DNA of 64,000 nt from Flavobacteriales bacterium (GTDB taxonomy: Bacteria > Bacteroidota > Bacteroidia > Flavobacteriales_C > GCA-002722245). The notes beneath the pieces are model-generated. The model saw nothing but the letters and a program-made list of their open reading frames with translations, searched no databases and was not told where the DNA came from. Where the stretch lies: positions 1 through 64,000 of the forward strand of contig JAHEZM010000006.1 of the NCBI GenBank assembly GCA_023251075.1, written 5' to 3'. The position numbers and the translations under genes were made by a program. The number at the start of each line of letters is the position of its first letter. Position 1 is the first letter of the stretch. This document shows positions 9,698 to 17,466 of this stretch, one piece after another.

Positions 9698-10846
9698 TTA
9701 TTGATTGCTCACAAATATTTTCTTACTCAATACCTGATTGGCCGAAACTACCTGTACCACATACAATCCTGAAGCAAAATTATTTTTAGAAAAAGAAAAA
9801 GTGTTTTTGCTGTATAATATTCCTTCAATATTTTGATTTAATTGTTTTCCATTTATATCCAACAAAACAATTTGAAATATAGGATTTCTGTAATTGAGTA
9901 CTACCAAAATATCATTATCGTTTTCATAAACCTGAATGTCGCCATCTTTAGGACTAATTTGCAATGATCGAATATAAGAGTAAGCAGTAGTACCATCATA
10001 ATCTACTTGCTTTAACCGATAGTATTTTATTTCAAAACCACCCAGATCGGTATCCTCCACCGAATATTCATTAATTACAGAACTGTTTCCAGCCCCTTTC
10101 ACTGTCGTAATTGTTTTCCAACTTTCCGCATCTCCGGAAATTTGTAGCTCAAAATAATCATTGTTGATTTCCGACGCAGTAGTCCACGAAGCAATGATTG
10201 AATTATCTTTCCTCTTTACCATAAAAGAAGTAAGTTCTACCGGTAATGTACCGGCAGAGAGACAACAATTGGTACACCCATAAGCTGTTTGATTAAAATA
10301 CGAGTCCATATTCGCATCGCTAATGCCATTTAGAGATCCCAAAGCATTGTTTACCCACGAACCATTTTTGCAGAAAACACCGGTATTGCTATTAATAGCA
10401 ATATTATTATTGTATGAACCATTCACTAAAATAGTTCCCGCATTTTGCATTATTTTGGCTGCATTAGATGTTGAAGCATCTATTATCAAAGAGCCATTAT
10501 AAGCCCAAAAACCTCCCGATTCTACATATATTTCAGTACCTGTTGTTAGAGTGGGTTGTTGGTAAACAACTCCACCATTTTTAACCGTTACTTTTTTAGG
10601 ATTAACCGATAGAAAATTCCCGAAAGCAATATTGGCCGGATGGGTAAGAGGATAAAAAGAACTGTTTGCCCAATTGTGTGAAACCACCACATAATCTGCA
10701 GCAGTTGGAGAACATCCGCAACTACTTCCACCCGAGCTTAAAGACCAGGTATTTGCAGTAGAAGTGGAATAATATGTAGTTTGCGATTGTACAGATATCT
10801 GTAGACTTAGCAAGAAAACACCTATTGTAATTATGCGCCTCTTCAT
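9698..10846 (-). CDS. secreted T9SS cargo protein, function unknown
   Basis: This 382-residue protein has a signal peptide (1-22, 'GVFLLSLQISVQSQ'). A beta-rich region (~25-190) with the shape of a right-handed repeat or adhesin-like domain follows, with Cys pairs 'SCGCS' and 'CTNCC'. A fibronectin-type segment (~200-295) has 'VELTSFMVKRKDNSIIASWT', common before Bacteroidota sorting domains. The T9SS tail (~305-382) ends 'GLYVVQVVSANQVLSKKIF'. It is probably surface-released. A long noncoding region precedes it. Confidence 0.82.
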   Translation of the reverse strand: MKRRIITIGVFLLSLQISVQSQTTYYSTSTANTWSLSSGGSSCGCSPTAADYVVVSHNWANSSFYPLTHPANIAFGNFLSVNPKKVTVKNGGVVYQQPTLTTGTEIYVESGGFWAYNGSLIIDASTSNAAKIMQNAGTILVNGSYNNNIAINSNTGVFCKNGSWVNNALGSLNGISDANMDSYFNQTAYGCTNCCLSAGTLPVELTSFMVKRKDNSIIASWTTASEINNDYFELQISGDAESWKTITTVKGAGNSSVINEYSVEDTDLGGFEIKYYRLKQVDYDGTTAYSYIRSLQISPKDGDIQVYENDNDILVVLNYRNPIFQIVLLDINGKQLNQNIEGILYSKNTFSFSKNNFASGLYVVQVVSANQVLSKKIFVSNQ

Positions 10847-11365
10847 AAAAAGTTAGTTAATAGTAATTGTACAACTCAAAACAGAATTGAACAATCGAAA
10901 GTGTTGGTTTATTAAATATTGAATTGCAAAAGCACATCAACAATTGGAAGAATTTCTCCATCCAATTGCTGATGTTTTAACCTTAATTTGAATTTAATAT
11001 TATCATTTTCAAACAGGGTATTTGCTTTTTAAGAGTAATGAAGAACTATTAGTTTTTAAGGTACCATAACCATTATTTATTCATGATTAACCTCCTTTCT
11101 AAGTTTATTAAATGAGTATTTTACTTTAAATAGAGGCGGAAAAATCCGCCCCTATCATTGTGATAACAGTCGGGGGATCATTATCGCAATTTTATTTCCT
11201 TAAAGTTAAGAGAGGAGGTAGTTAAAATCTTTATAAGATTTTTATAATTTGTTATAAGATTAATACTAATGGGGATTTATACCAGATTTCTATGTGGTTA
11301 AATTACGTTAGTGGTAAAATAACAAATAATCATAAACTCAATGAGAATTTGCTAAAAAGCAAAAT
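10847..11365 (-). promoter_or_regulatory. 519-bp noncoding region with several hairpins and a perfect Shine-Dalgarno ahead of a 3-codon ORF
   Basis: Read on the minus strand, toward the T9SS cargo gene, in order: a CCTCCT-containing stretch (11212-11219 on plus, seen as AGGAGG); a GATAAT/GTTATC stem whose CCCCC loop can pair with a following GGGG; an 11-bp hairpin (11130-11140 with 11145-11155); the Shine-Dalgarno AGAAAGGAGG (11091-11100) 6 bases before ATG AAT AAA TAA (11084-11073); and a 15-bp hairpin (10934-10948 with 10961-10975). No ORF of any size and no recognised RNA family. It may be a structured leader or a separate RNA; the strand is inferred. Confidence 0.4.
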
Positions 11366-12061
11366 CTACTCTTCATTTTTCTTAAAACCCACAGTAAATC
11401 GCAATCCCAATTTTATAGGAACTACAATGTAATACAATTCACTGCTTACATGATAAGAATAATTGGGCGCTAAATAATCCCTTTCAGAAAATTTATCATA
11501 TTGAAATCCTATTCCCGTTGAAACATTTAACGATAACCAACTTAAAAAAAACTTTTCATAACCGAACTGAAGCGATGAATTTAAAATCCAATTTCTGTTA
11601 AATGTAGCTGGATATCCAACAAAAAAATTATCATAATTATACGATGCAGATGGACCACCTCCCGAAGAATATGCATAATGCTGAATATTAAACTCCGAAT
11701 AAAAATGACTTCTTCTTTTTTCTCCTAAGAAATGATACTTGTACCCTGTTTCAAATCCTAAAGCATCGAAAGAAGAAGCTCCGGGATAGAGCCAATTTAA
11801 ATAGTCGTTAAAACCAAGATATACGTCATGCTTTTTCCATTTCATAAAGACATTAATGCCTGGAGCACCACCACGAGGGACAGCCAAATTTGTACTTAAC
11901 TCAGTTCCTACTTTTATTGAGCTTTGCGCACTAAGTAGCGAAGTAAGTAAAAGAAAAAATACCAAAACACCGTAACGACACCCAGTGCGTCTTTGCGAGA
12001 ATTTTGTACTCAAAATTGAAGCAATCTCATCATTATAAAAGAATATTTTTTGTTTTGGCAT
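11366..12061 (-). CDS. outer-membrane beta-barrel-like protein; start lies in a REP-like palindrome
   Basis: Up to 231 residues. The exported part begins at the hydrophobic segment 'VLVFFLLLTSLLSAQ' (~residues 32-46), a Sec signal ending in AQ. The body consists of alternating aromatic strands typical of small porin-like barrels. Bases 11980-12027, which encode part of the first ~29 residues, belong to an inverted repeat whose other arm is at 12094-12141. The present start codon and the long basic N-terminus therefore seem to derive from that insertion. No better ATG lies between the repeat and the signal helix. The function is unknown. Confidence 0.65.
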   Translation of the reverse strand: MPKQKIFFYNDEIASILSTKFSQRRTGCRYGVLVFFLLLTSLLSAQSSIKVGTELSTNLAVPRGGAPGINVFMKWKKHDVYLGFNDYLNWLYPGASSFDALGFETGYKYHFLGEKRRSHFYSEFNIQHYAYSSGGGPSASYNYDNFFVGYPATFNRNWILNSSLQFGYEKFFLSWLSLNVSTGIGFQYDKFSERDYLAPNYSYHVSSELYYIVVPIKLGLRFTVGFKKNEE

Positions 12062-12141
12062 TATAAATTTCTGATTGATTTAATAATAAAAGTAGATTGC
12101 TTCAATTTTGGGTACAAAATTCTCGCAAGGACGTACTGGGT
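11980..12141. repeat. REP-like inverted repeat (two 48-bp arms)
   Basis: Arm 11980-12027 and the reverse complement of 12094-12141 match at 45 of 48 positions, with a 66-base spacer. Each arm contains a 'TTGCGAG ... GAAGCAATCT' pattern of the kind I recall from REP/REPIN palindromes in many genomes. The left arm is inside the coding frame of the barrel gene. No second copy was noticed in this window. Confidence 0.8.
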
Positions 12142-12149
12142 AATAAAGA

Positions 12150-12233
12150 TTACTTAATCAACAACTTCAAACTATCGTTTTCTTCTTGAAGCTTAAGAAT
12201 TAATTGATTTCGATCTTCACAAAAAATTCTCAT
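12150..12233 (-). CDS. 27-residue ORF coupled to folD
   Basis: The ATG (12231-12233) overlaps the folD stop codon (TAATG). The product is a short amphipathic, leucine-rich peptide with a coiled-coil look ('LILKLQEENDSLKLLIK'). The one-base overlap would allow re-initiation after folD. Length and isolation make it uncertain; it could be a chance frame. Confidence 0.3.
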   Translation of the reverse strand: MRIFCEDRNQLILKLQEENDSLKLLIK

Positions 12234-13114
12234 TACTTATAAATCTCCTTCTTCGCGCTAAACAAAGTATTCTTCATCAACGACGCAACGGTCATTAATC
12301 CTACTCCACCAGGAACCGGAGTGATATAAGAGCATTTAGGAGCTACTTCATCAAACTTCACATCACCTTTAATAGCGAATCCACTTTTCTTTGTGGTATC
12401 AACAACACGAGTGATACCTACATCAATCACCACCGCTCCTTCTTTTACCATATCAGCGGTAACGAATTCTGCTTTGCCCAAAGCCACAATTAAGATATCT
12501 GCTGAACGGGTGAATGAGGCTATATCTTTTGTTTTACTGTGACAAACGGTAACCGTACAATTGGCGAATTTACCGGCTTGCGACATCAGAATACTCATTG
12601 GTCGGCCCACAATATTACTTCTACCAATCACCACGCAATGTTTTCCCTGCGTATCTATATTGTATTTCTCCAGCATTTGAACTATTCCGTATGGCGTTGC
12701 TGAAATATAAGAAGGTTGTCCGAGCGACATTCTCCCTACATTCACCGGATGAAATCCATCTACATCTTTATTCGGTAATATTGCTTTCGTAACATTTTCT
12801 TCATTGATATGTTTAGGCAAAGGTAGTTGAACAATGAAGCCATCAATGTCGGTATCTTCATTTAAACCATGAATAATTTCAAGCAATTGCTCTTCGGTAG
12901 TACTGGCCTCCATTCTGATTAAAGTTGATTTAAATCCAACCTCTTCACATGAACGCACTTTACTGGCTACATATGTTTCACTAGCACCATCATTACCCAC
13001 CAACACCGCAGCCAAATGTGGAGTTTTACCTCCAGAAGCCTTCAACTTATCTACTTCAATTTTGATTTCAGCTTTTACTTCAGCTGATGTTTTTTTGCCG
13101 TCTAATAAAATCAT
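12233..13114 (-). CDS. folD: bifunctional methylenetetrahydrofolate dehydrogenase/cyclohydrolase
   Basis: Cytosolic one-carbon enzyme converting 5,10-methylene-THF to 10-formyl-THF with NADP. At 293 residues it has the family length. It shows the catalytic Tyr/Lys region '[16 protein letters not shown]' (~48-63), 'VQLPLPKHI' and '[18 protein letters not shown]', the nucleotide-binding '[11 protein letters not shown]', and the C-terminal '[16 protein letters not shown]'. It lies 10 bases downstream of ffh on the same strand, so the two probably share a transcript. A broken copy of its last 18 codons is at 8863-8916. Confidence 0.97.
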   Translation of the reverse strand: MILLDGKKTSAEVKAEIKIEVDKLKASGGKTPHLAAVLVGNDGASETYVASKVRSCEEVGFKSTLIRMEASTTEEQLLEIIHGLNEDTDIDGFIVQLPLPKHINEENVTKAILPNKDVDGFHPVNVGRMSLGQPSYISATPYGIVQMLEKYNIDTQGKHCVVIGRSNIVGRPMSILMSQAGKFANCTVTVCHSKTKDIASFTRSADILIVALGKAEFVTADMVKEGAVVIDVGITRVVDTTKKSGFAIKGDVKFDEVAPKCSYITPVPGGVGLMTVASLMKNTLFSAKKEIYK

Positions 13115-13124
13115 AATTTTTATT

Positions 13125-14456
13125 TTATCCCATTCCCGGGAAATTCTTCATCATCTTCATCATATTTTGTTTGTTCGACATCATCTTCATCATTTTCGAT
13201 GTATCTTCAAATTGTTTGATGAGTTTATTTACTTCCTGAATATTGGTTCCACTACCCGCAGCAATTCTCTTTCTTCTGCTTCCATTAAGAATGGTAGGAT
13301 TTTCTTTTTCTTTGGGAGTCATACTTTGAATGATTGCTTCTATTCCTTTGAAAGCATCATCATCAATATCAACATTCTTCATTGCTTTACCTATGCCCGG
13401 AATCATCCCCATCAAATCTTTCATGTTCCCCATCTTCTTGATTTGCTGAATTTGATCGTAGAAATCATTAAAGTTAAATTCATTTTTATGAATTTTCTTT
13501 TGCAACTTTCTTGCTTGTTCCTCATCGAAATTCTCTTGGGCTTTCTCCACCAAACTCACGATATCACCCATTCCTAAAATTCGGTCGGCCATACGTTTGG
13601 GATAAAATACATCCAACGCATCCATCTTCTCGCCTGTACCCACAAATTTGATTGGTTTATCTACCACCTCACGAATCGACAAAGCGGCTCCACCACGTGT
13701 ATCACCATCTAATTTGGTTAAAACCACACCATCAAAATCTAATCTTTCGTTGAATGCTTTCGCTGTATTCACTGCATCTTGTCCGGTCATTGAATCCACC
13801 ACAAACAAAATCTCGCCCGGATTCACAGCTTTCTTTACATTAGCAATCTCAGTCATCATTGCTTCATCTACCGCCAAACGACCTGCAGTATCTATAATCA
13901 CTACGTTGTGACCGTTTTGTTTAGCAAATTCTATTGCTGCTTTAGCAATGGCTACAGGGTCTTTACTATCTCTATTGGTAAAAACTTTACAATCTACCTG
14001 AGCTCCTAATACTTCCAACTGATCAATCGCAGCCGGACGGTATACGTCACCTGCCACCAATAAAGGATTTTTACCCTTTTTCTTTTTTAAATGGTTCGCA
14101 AATTTTCCAGTAAAAGTTGTTTTCCCCGAACCTTGCAAACCTGCAATTAATATAATGGCCGGAGATCCTTTTAAATTGATATCGGTTTCTTCTCCCCCCA
14201 TCAATTTGGTTAGTTCATCATGAACAATTTTAACCAACAATTGATTCGGACTAATAGAAGTCAATACATTTTGCCCTAAGGCTTGCTCCTTCACTCTTTC
14301 TGTAAATTCCTTGGCTACTTTAAAACTAACGTCGGCATCCAACAAAGCCCTTCTTACTTCCTTCAAGGTTTCGGCCACGTTAATTTCGGTGATTTTCCCT
14401 TGTCCTTTAAGTACTTTAAAGGCCCTCTCTAACTTATCTGATAAACTATCGAACAT
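13125..14456 (-). CDS. ffh: signal recognition particle protein Ffh
   Basis: GTPase of the bacterial SRP. It binds signal sequences of nascent membrane proteins and docks with FtsY. The 443 residues comprise an N-terminal helical bundle, a G domain with P-loop '[14 protein letters not shown]' (~107-120), '[10 protein letters not shown]' and '[12 protein letters not shown]', then a Met-rich M domain ending '[16 protein letters not shown]' that binds SRP RNA. It precedes folD. I found no certain SRP RNA nearby, but see the RNA candidate at 25175-25317. Confidence 0.97.
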   Translation of the reverse strand: MFDSLSDKLERAFKVLKGQGKITEINVAETLKEVRRALLDADVSFKVAKEFTERVKEQALGQNVLTSISPNQLLVKIVHDELTKLMGGEETDINLKGSPAIILIAGLQGSGKTTFTGKFANHLKKKKGKNPLLVAGDVYRPAAIDQLEVLGAQVDCKVFTNRDSKDPVAIAKAAIEFAKQNGHNVVIIDTAGRLAVDEAMMTEIANVKKAVNPGEILFVVDSMTGQDAVNTAKAFNERLDFDGVVLTKLDGDTRGGAALSIREVVDKPIKFVGTGEKMDALDVFYPKRMADRILGMGDIVSLVEKAQENFDEEQARKLQKKIHKNEFNFNDFYDQIQQIKKMGNMKDLMGMIPGIGKAMKNVDIDDDAFKGIEAIIQSMTPKEKENPTILNGSRRKRIAAGSGTNIQEVNKLIKQFEDTSKMMKMMSNKQNMMKMMKNFPGMG

Positions 14457-14600
14457 ATTTAAAAAATTGAGGCACTAAAATAGCTAAAAACTTTCAATTG
14501 ATAAAGGCTTTAATAAAGTGATTAAACCTGAAGTTTCCAAACTTTTTATTTTGAATCAAAACGAATAAAATTCCACCTTGCTTTCTATAAAAAAATAACT

Positions 14601-15545
14601 ATGAAACAAACACTTACTTATGCTATTTTACTATTTAGCTTTTCAAACTCTCTAGCCCAAACAGTCATGGATTACGATGGAAACGAATATACTCCTGTGG
14701 TAATTGGAACGCAAACGTGGTTAAAAGAAAACTTAAAGACCACACATTGTATGGATGGTACAGCATTGACTTTAATTACCGACAATAATGCCTGGATAAC
14801 TACTGCTGATCCAGCGTATTGTTGGTACAACAACAATGAAGTCTTCAAACCTACTTTCGGAGCACTTTACAACCATCAGGTAGTAAAAGGCTGCGCTGTT
14901 TGCCCTACTGGCTACAAACTTCCCAGCAATGCCGATATATCGAAATTAATTACCACAGCCGGAGGAATGAGTGTTGCCGGAACACATTTAAAAGATAACA
15001 ATGCAGGAACAACCTGGAGCTCACCACTCACCGCTGATAATTCTACAGGATTTTCGCTGGTTGGAACTGGGTACAGAAATGCTTCCGACGGATCGTTTGG
15101 CAATATATTACAAAGCACTTCAACATGGGTTACCGATGAGTATACCAATCAGGCCGGAGATTTCCATCTATCTACATACAATTCTTTACCGCAAATTCTT
15201 AACCCAATGATGTATTACAACAACAGCGGATTATTTTTGCGTTGTATAAAACTAAACAACACAGCATTGGAAAACACAGGCTCAAAAGAAGAAATTCAAG
15301 TGTATCCCAATCCGTGTGAATCAGGGGCACTAGTTCAGGTTAATAATCTCAAAGAGGAACTAAATGGAAAAACGGTAAATGTGCTCATTACCGACATTAC
15401 AGGAAAAAAGATTTTAAATAGCAATGAAATCGTTAGCTTAGGTTCATTGGTAATTAGCACCAATAGTTTCAAAGAAGGTATTTATTTCTTAAATGTTATT
15501 TCAACCAATGAAATCATTAGCAATCAAAAATTAATAGTTCAATAG
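14601..15545 (+). CDS. secreted FISUMP-domain protein with T9SS sorting tail
   Basis: This 314-residue protein has a signal peptide (1-19, ending 'SNSLAQ'). A Fibrobacter succinogenes major paralogous (FISUMP) domain (~20-215) follows, recognisable from 'DYDGNEYTPVVIGTQTWLKE' and 'TGFSLVGTGYRNASDGSFG'. The T9SS type A sorting domain (~230-314) has 'VYPNPCESG' and ends 'ISNQKLIVQ'. FISUMP proteins are secreted and lectin-like; their role is mostly unknown. A terminator follows at once. Confidence 0.85.
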   Translation: MKQTLTYAILLFSFSNSLAQTVMDYDGNEYTPVVIGTQTWLKENLKTTHCMDGTALTLITDNNAWITTADPAYCWYNNNEVFKPTFGALYNHQVVKGCAVCPTGYKLPSNADISKLITTAGGMSVAGTHLKDNNAGTTWSSPLTADNSTGFSLVGTGYRNASDGSFGNILQSTSTWVTDEYTNQAGDFHLSTYNSLPQILNPMMYYNNSGLFLRCIKLNNTALENTGSKEEIQVYPNPCESGALVQVNNLKEELNGKTVNVLITDITGKKILNSNEIVSLGSLVISTNSFKEGIYFLNVISTNEIISNQKLIVQ

Positions 15546-15555
15546 TTTTTATCAT

Positions 15556-15593
15556 AAAAAGGTTGTTGTGTCTCAACAACCTTTTTATTTCGT
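15556..15593 (+). terminator. intrinsic terminator
   Basis: AAAAAGGTTGTTG pairs with CAACAACCTTTTT around a short loop, directly after the FISUMP gene. It may also serve the convergent gene. Confidence 0.75.
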
Positions 15594-15603
15594 TTAAAAT
15601 TCA

Positions 15604-15936
15604 CTAAATACTAGGTATAGGAGAATAATTCATAATTTCTTTAATAAAATAAGTTCCTGGATTTAGTGATTTCAAATCAAGAGCAATAAATTCCTCTTCC
15701 GATAATTTGGTTAACAGCGCACCATCCATATCATACATACTATAAGGATATACTGTATTTGTCTTTGTGCGCTGGAGAAACTGAAAGAGTGTAATTGAGT
15801 TTTCAGAAGATTTTGCTTCCAAATATTTTTCAATTGTTTTGTTGTTTTGGGACCCGGCAAATTCAGCACTTTGCGCATTCAATGAACTCACTCCAAAAAG
15901 AGTCATCATAAAAAAAGCAATCAAAATCTTTTTCAT
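15604..15936 (-). CDS. small exported protein resembling a lone, worn sorting domain
   Basis: This 110-residue protein has a signal peptide (1-21, 'MMTLFGVSSLNAQS'). The second half, 'YPYSMYDMDGALLTKLSE' followed by 'LNPGTYFIKEI', has the strand order of a T9SS sorting domain (Y-D-x-x-G ... L-x-x-G-x-Y). It lacks the usual YPNP opening and the basic C-terminal end. It could be the remains of a cargo gene or an independent small periplasmic protein. Confidence 0.6.
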   Translation of the reverse strand: MKKILIAFFMMTLFGVSSLNAQSAEFAGSQNNKTIEKYLEAKSSENSITLFQFLQRTKTNTVYPYSMYDMDGALLTKLSEEEFIALDLKSLNPGTYFIKEIMNYSPIPSI

Positions 15937-16036
15937 AACTGTATGTTTAAAATTTAAGTATCCTACTTATTTCAAATACGATACCAAAACACACAGTGAA
16001 GAATAAATAAAAGAGAAAAACTTCAGATTTAAAAAA

Positions 16037-16978
16037 CTACTGAACAACGATAACAATTCCGCTGGCGATCATTTTTCCTTCAGTAGTAAAATCGCCTTTG
16101 GCTTTTTCTTCCTTAAAATCGCGATATAAATGGATATAATAAACACCAGGCTTCTTGTACGAGAGAGGAATTTCATACAATTCCCCCTTTCTATAATTTG
16201 CCATATCCCAGGGATATAATGTGGTTACCACCGATTTTGTGAAATCACTATAACTCGTATGTTTTTTTGCTTCTTCCACTGTAATAGCTTTAGGCAATTT
16301 ATCATAATAAGAAATGGTACTACTAATAAATTGTCCGGGTTGAGTTCTTACTTTCAACACAAACGATTCATTTATTTTCATTGTATCAGGAACACTTTCA
16401 AATACAAAAGCACGATCGATAAACTCTTCGATATATACAAACTCCTTGGCTCCGGCATAAAAACCAATACCAATATAATTGTGAAATTTATCTATGCAAT
16501 TCTTTTTGTGTAAATCGTTAGGAGCTCGTTCATCCATAAATCCTTTGTGATAGGCTTGCATCGATTTTACAATAGACGAACTATCCACTTCTATTTCACT
16601 GCTGGTCCAATACCCAGAAATATTTTCAGAAACATGATCCTTTCCTCCTATTAAACCATAACGCTGATAAGGATTGAGTCCTTTCAAATTAACATGACCA
16701 ACATAACGTTTTGTTGCCGCTTCATAACACATTTGATTAGCAATTCTACTGGCCAAAATATCGAGCTGCAAAGCGGAAAGTTTTAGTTTTTTTCTTTCTT
16801 TATTCAAAAGATCTAAATGAACCAACTTCAGCTTCAAATGGAAATCGCTGTCTTTAAATTCCTTTAAAGTAGTATCCGCATCGTTCTTTAACTTATAACG
16901 AACAAAAACCGAATCAACTGCTGCATTCATCCATGAACACACTATTGAGAAACTAAGGATTAAAAAATATTTTTTCAT
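16037..16978 (-). CDS. exported CAP-superfamily (SCP/PR1-like) protein
   Basis: This 313-residue protein has a signal peptide (1-19). Residues ~50-190 show CAP motifs: 'LDILASRIANQMC', 'YVGHVNLKGLNPYQRYGL', 'HVSENI', and 'CIDKFHNYIGIGFYAG' with the late His and G-I-G pattern. CAP proteins are secreted and of varied, often unknown activity. A beta-rich C-terminal region (~195-313) follows. I saw no T9SS tail. Its stop lies ~100 bases from the convergence with the small protein at 15604. Confidence 0.78.
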   Translation of the reverse strand: MKKYFLILSFSIVCSWMNAAVDSVFVRYKLKNDADTTLKEFKDSDFHLKLKLVHLDLLNKERKKLKLSALQLDILASRIANQMCYEAATKRYVGHVNLKGLNPYQRYGLIGGKDHVSENISGYWTSSEIEVDSSSIVKSMQAYHKGFMDERAPNDLHKKNCIDKFHNYIGIGFYAGAKEFVYIEEFIDRAFVFESVPDTMKINESFVLKVRTQPGQFISSTISYYDKLPKAITVEEAKKHTSYSDFTKSVVTTLYPWDMANYRKGELYEIPLSYKKPGVYYIHLYRDFKEEKAKGDFTTEGKMIASGIVIVVQ

Positions 16979-17147
16979 ACTTAAAAATAAAAAAAGTTGA
17001 TAGATTATACTATGCCAACTTCCATATAATGTAATATAAAGAAAAAGTTACCCAACCAAGCAATGAGTCATAATTAACTCATTTTTTTATTTTGATTCCC
17101 CTTCTCTTTTACAACATCTTTAGCCTATTACTTTAATAGATGATAAA

Positions 17148-17267
17148 ATGAATAAGAGAAAGCTTATTGTTAAACGTGCAGATGATGCAACTAAAGATGG
17201 AATACTGATTTTAGTATTGTTTGTTTTGATTATGTTATTATGGACTTTACCAATCCAAAATCTTTGA
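17148..17267 (+). CDS. 39-residue single-helix membrane peptide
   Basis: ATG at 17148, TGA at 17265-17267. A basic N-terminus (MNKRKLIVKR) is followed by one strong transmembrane helix (~18-36, 'GILILVLFVLIMLLWTL'). The positive-inside layout is what a real small membrane protein would have. A terminator lies 160 bases downstream on the same strand. No family recognised. Confidence 0.45.
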   Translation: MNKRKLIVKRADDATKDGILILVLFVLIMLLWTLPIQNL

Positions 17268-17429
17268 TTTTAAATCAAGAAATGACAGGAAAAAGGGGAG
17301 CGATAAACATAAAGTTTTGCTCTTTTTTATTTTGTTTCCCTTTGTTTTCCGGTATAATTTTGATTTATTGTTTTTTCTCAAATAGTAGTAGTTAGGTGGT
17401 TTTCTTTCCTCAGGAAACCTTTCTCCTTT

Positions 17430-17466
17430 AACACTCTCCGCCCCCAAAACGGAGAGTGTTTTTTAT
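17430..17466 (+). terminator. intrinsic terminator
   Basis: AACACTCTCCG (17430-17440) pairs perfectly with CGGAGAGTGTT (17450-17460), followed by six Ts on the plus strand. It ends the plus-strand transcript carrying the small peptide at 17148. It abuts the 3' end of the opposing gene. Confidence 0.8.

Noticed and set aside
13062-13577. 171-codon plus-strand frame, His/Phe-rich
   Set aside because: It overlaps the ends of folD and ffh in antisense; its His and Phe runs come from ffh's Met/Lys-rich tail read backwards.
17247-17447. 66-codon minus-strand frame
   Set aside because: It begins inside the terminator region and has no protein-like composition; the opposing terminator explains the sequence better.
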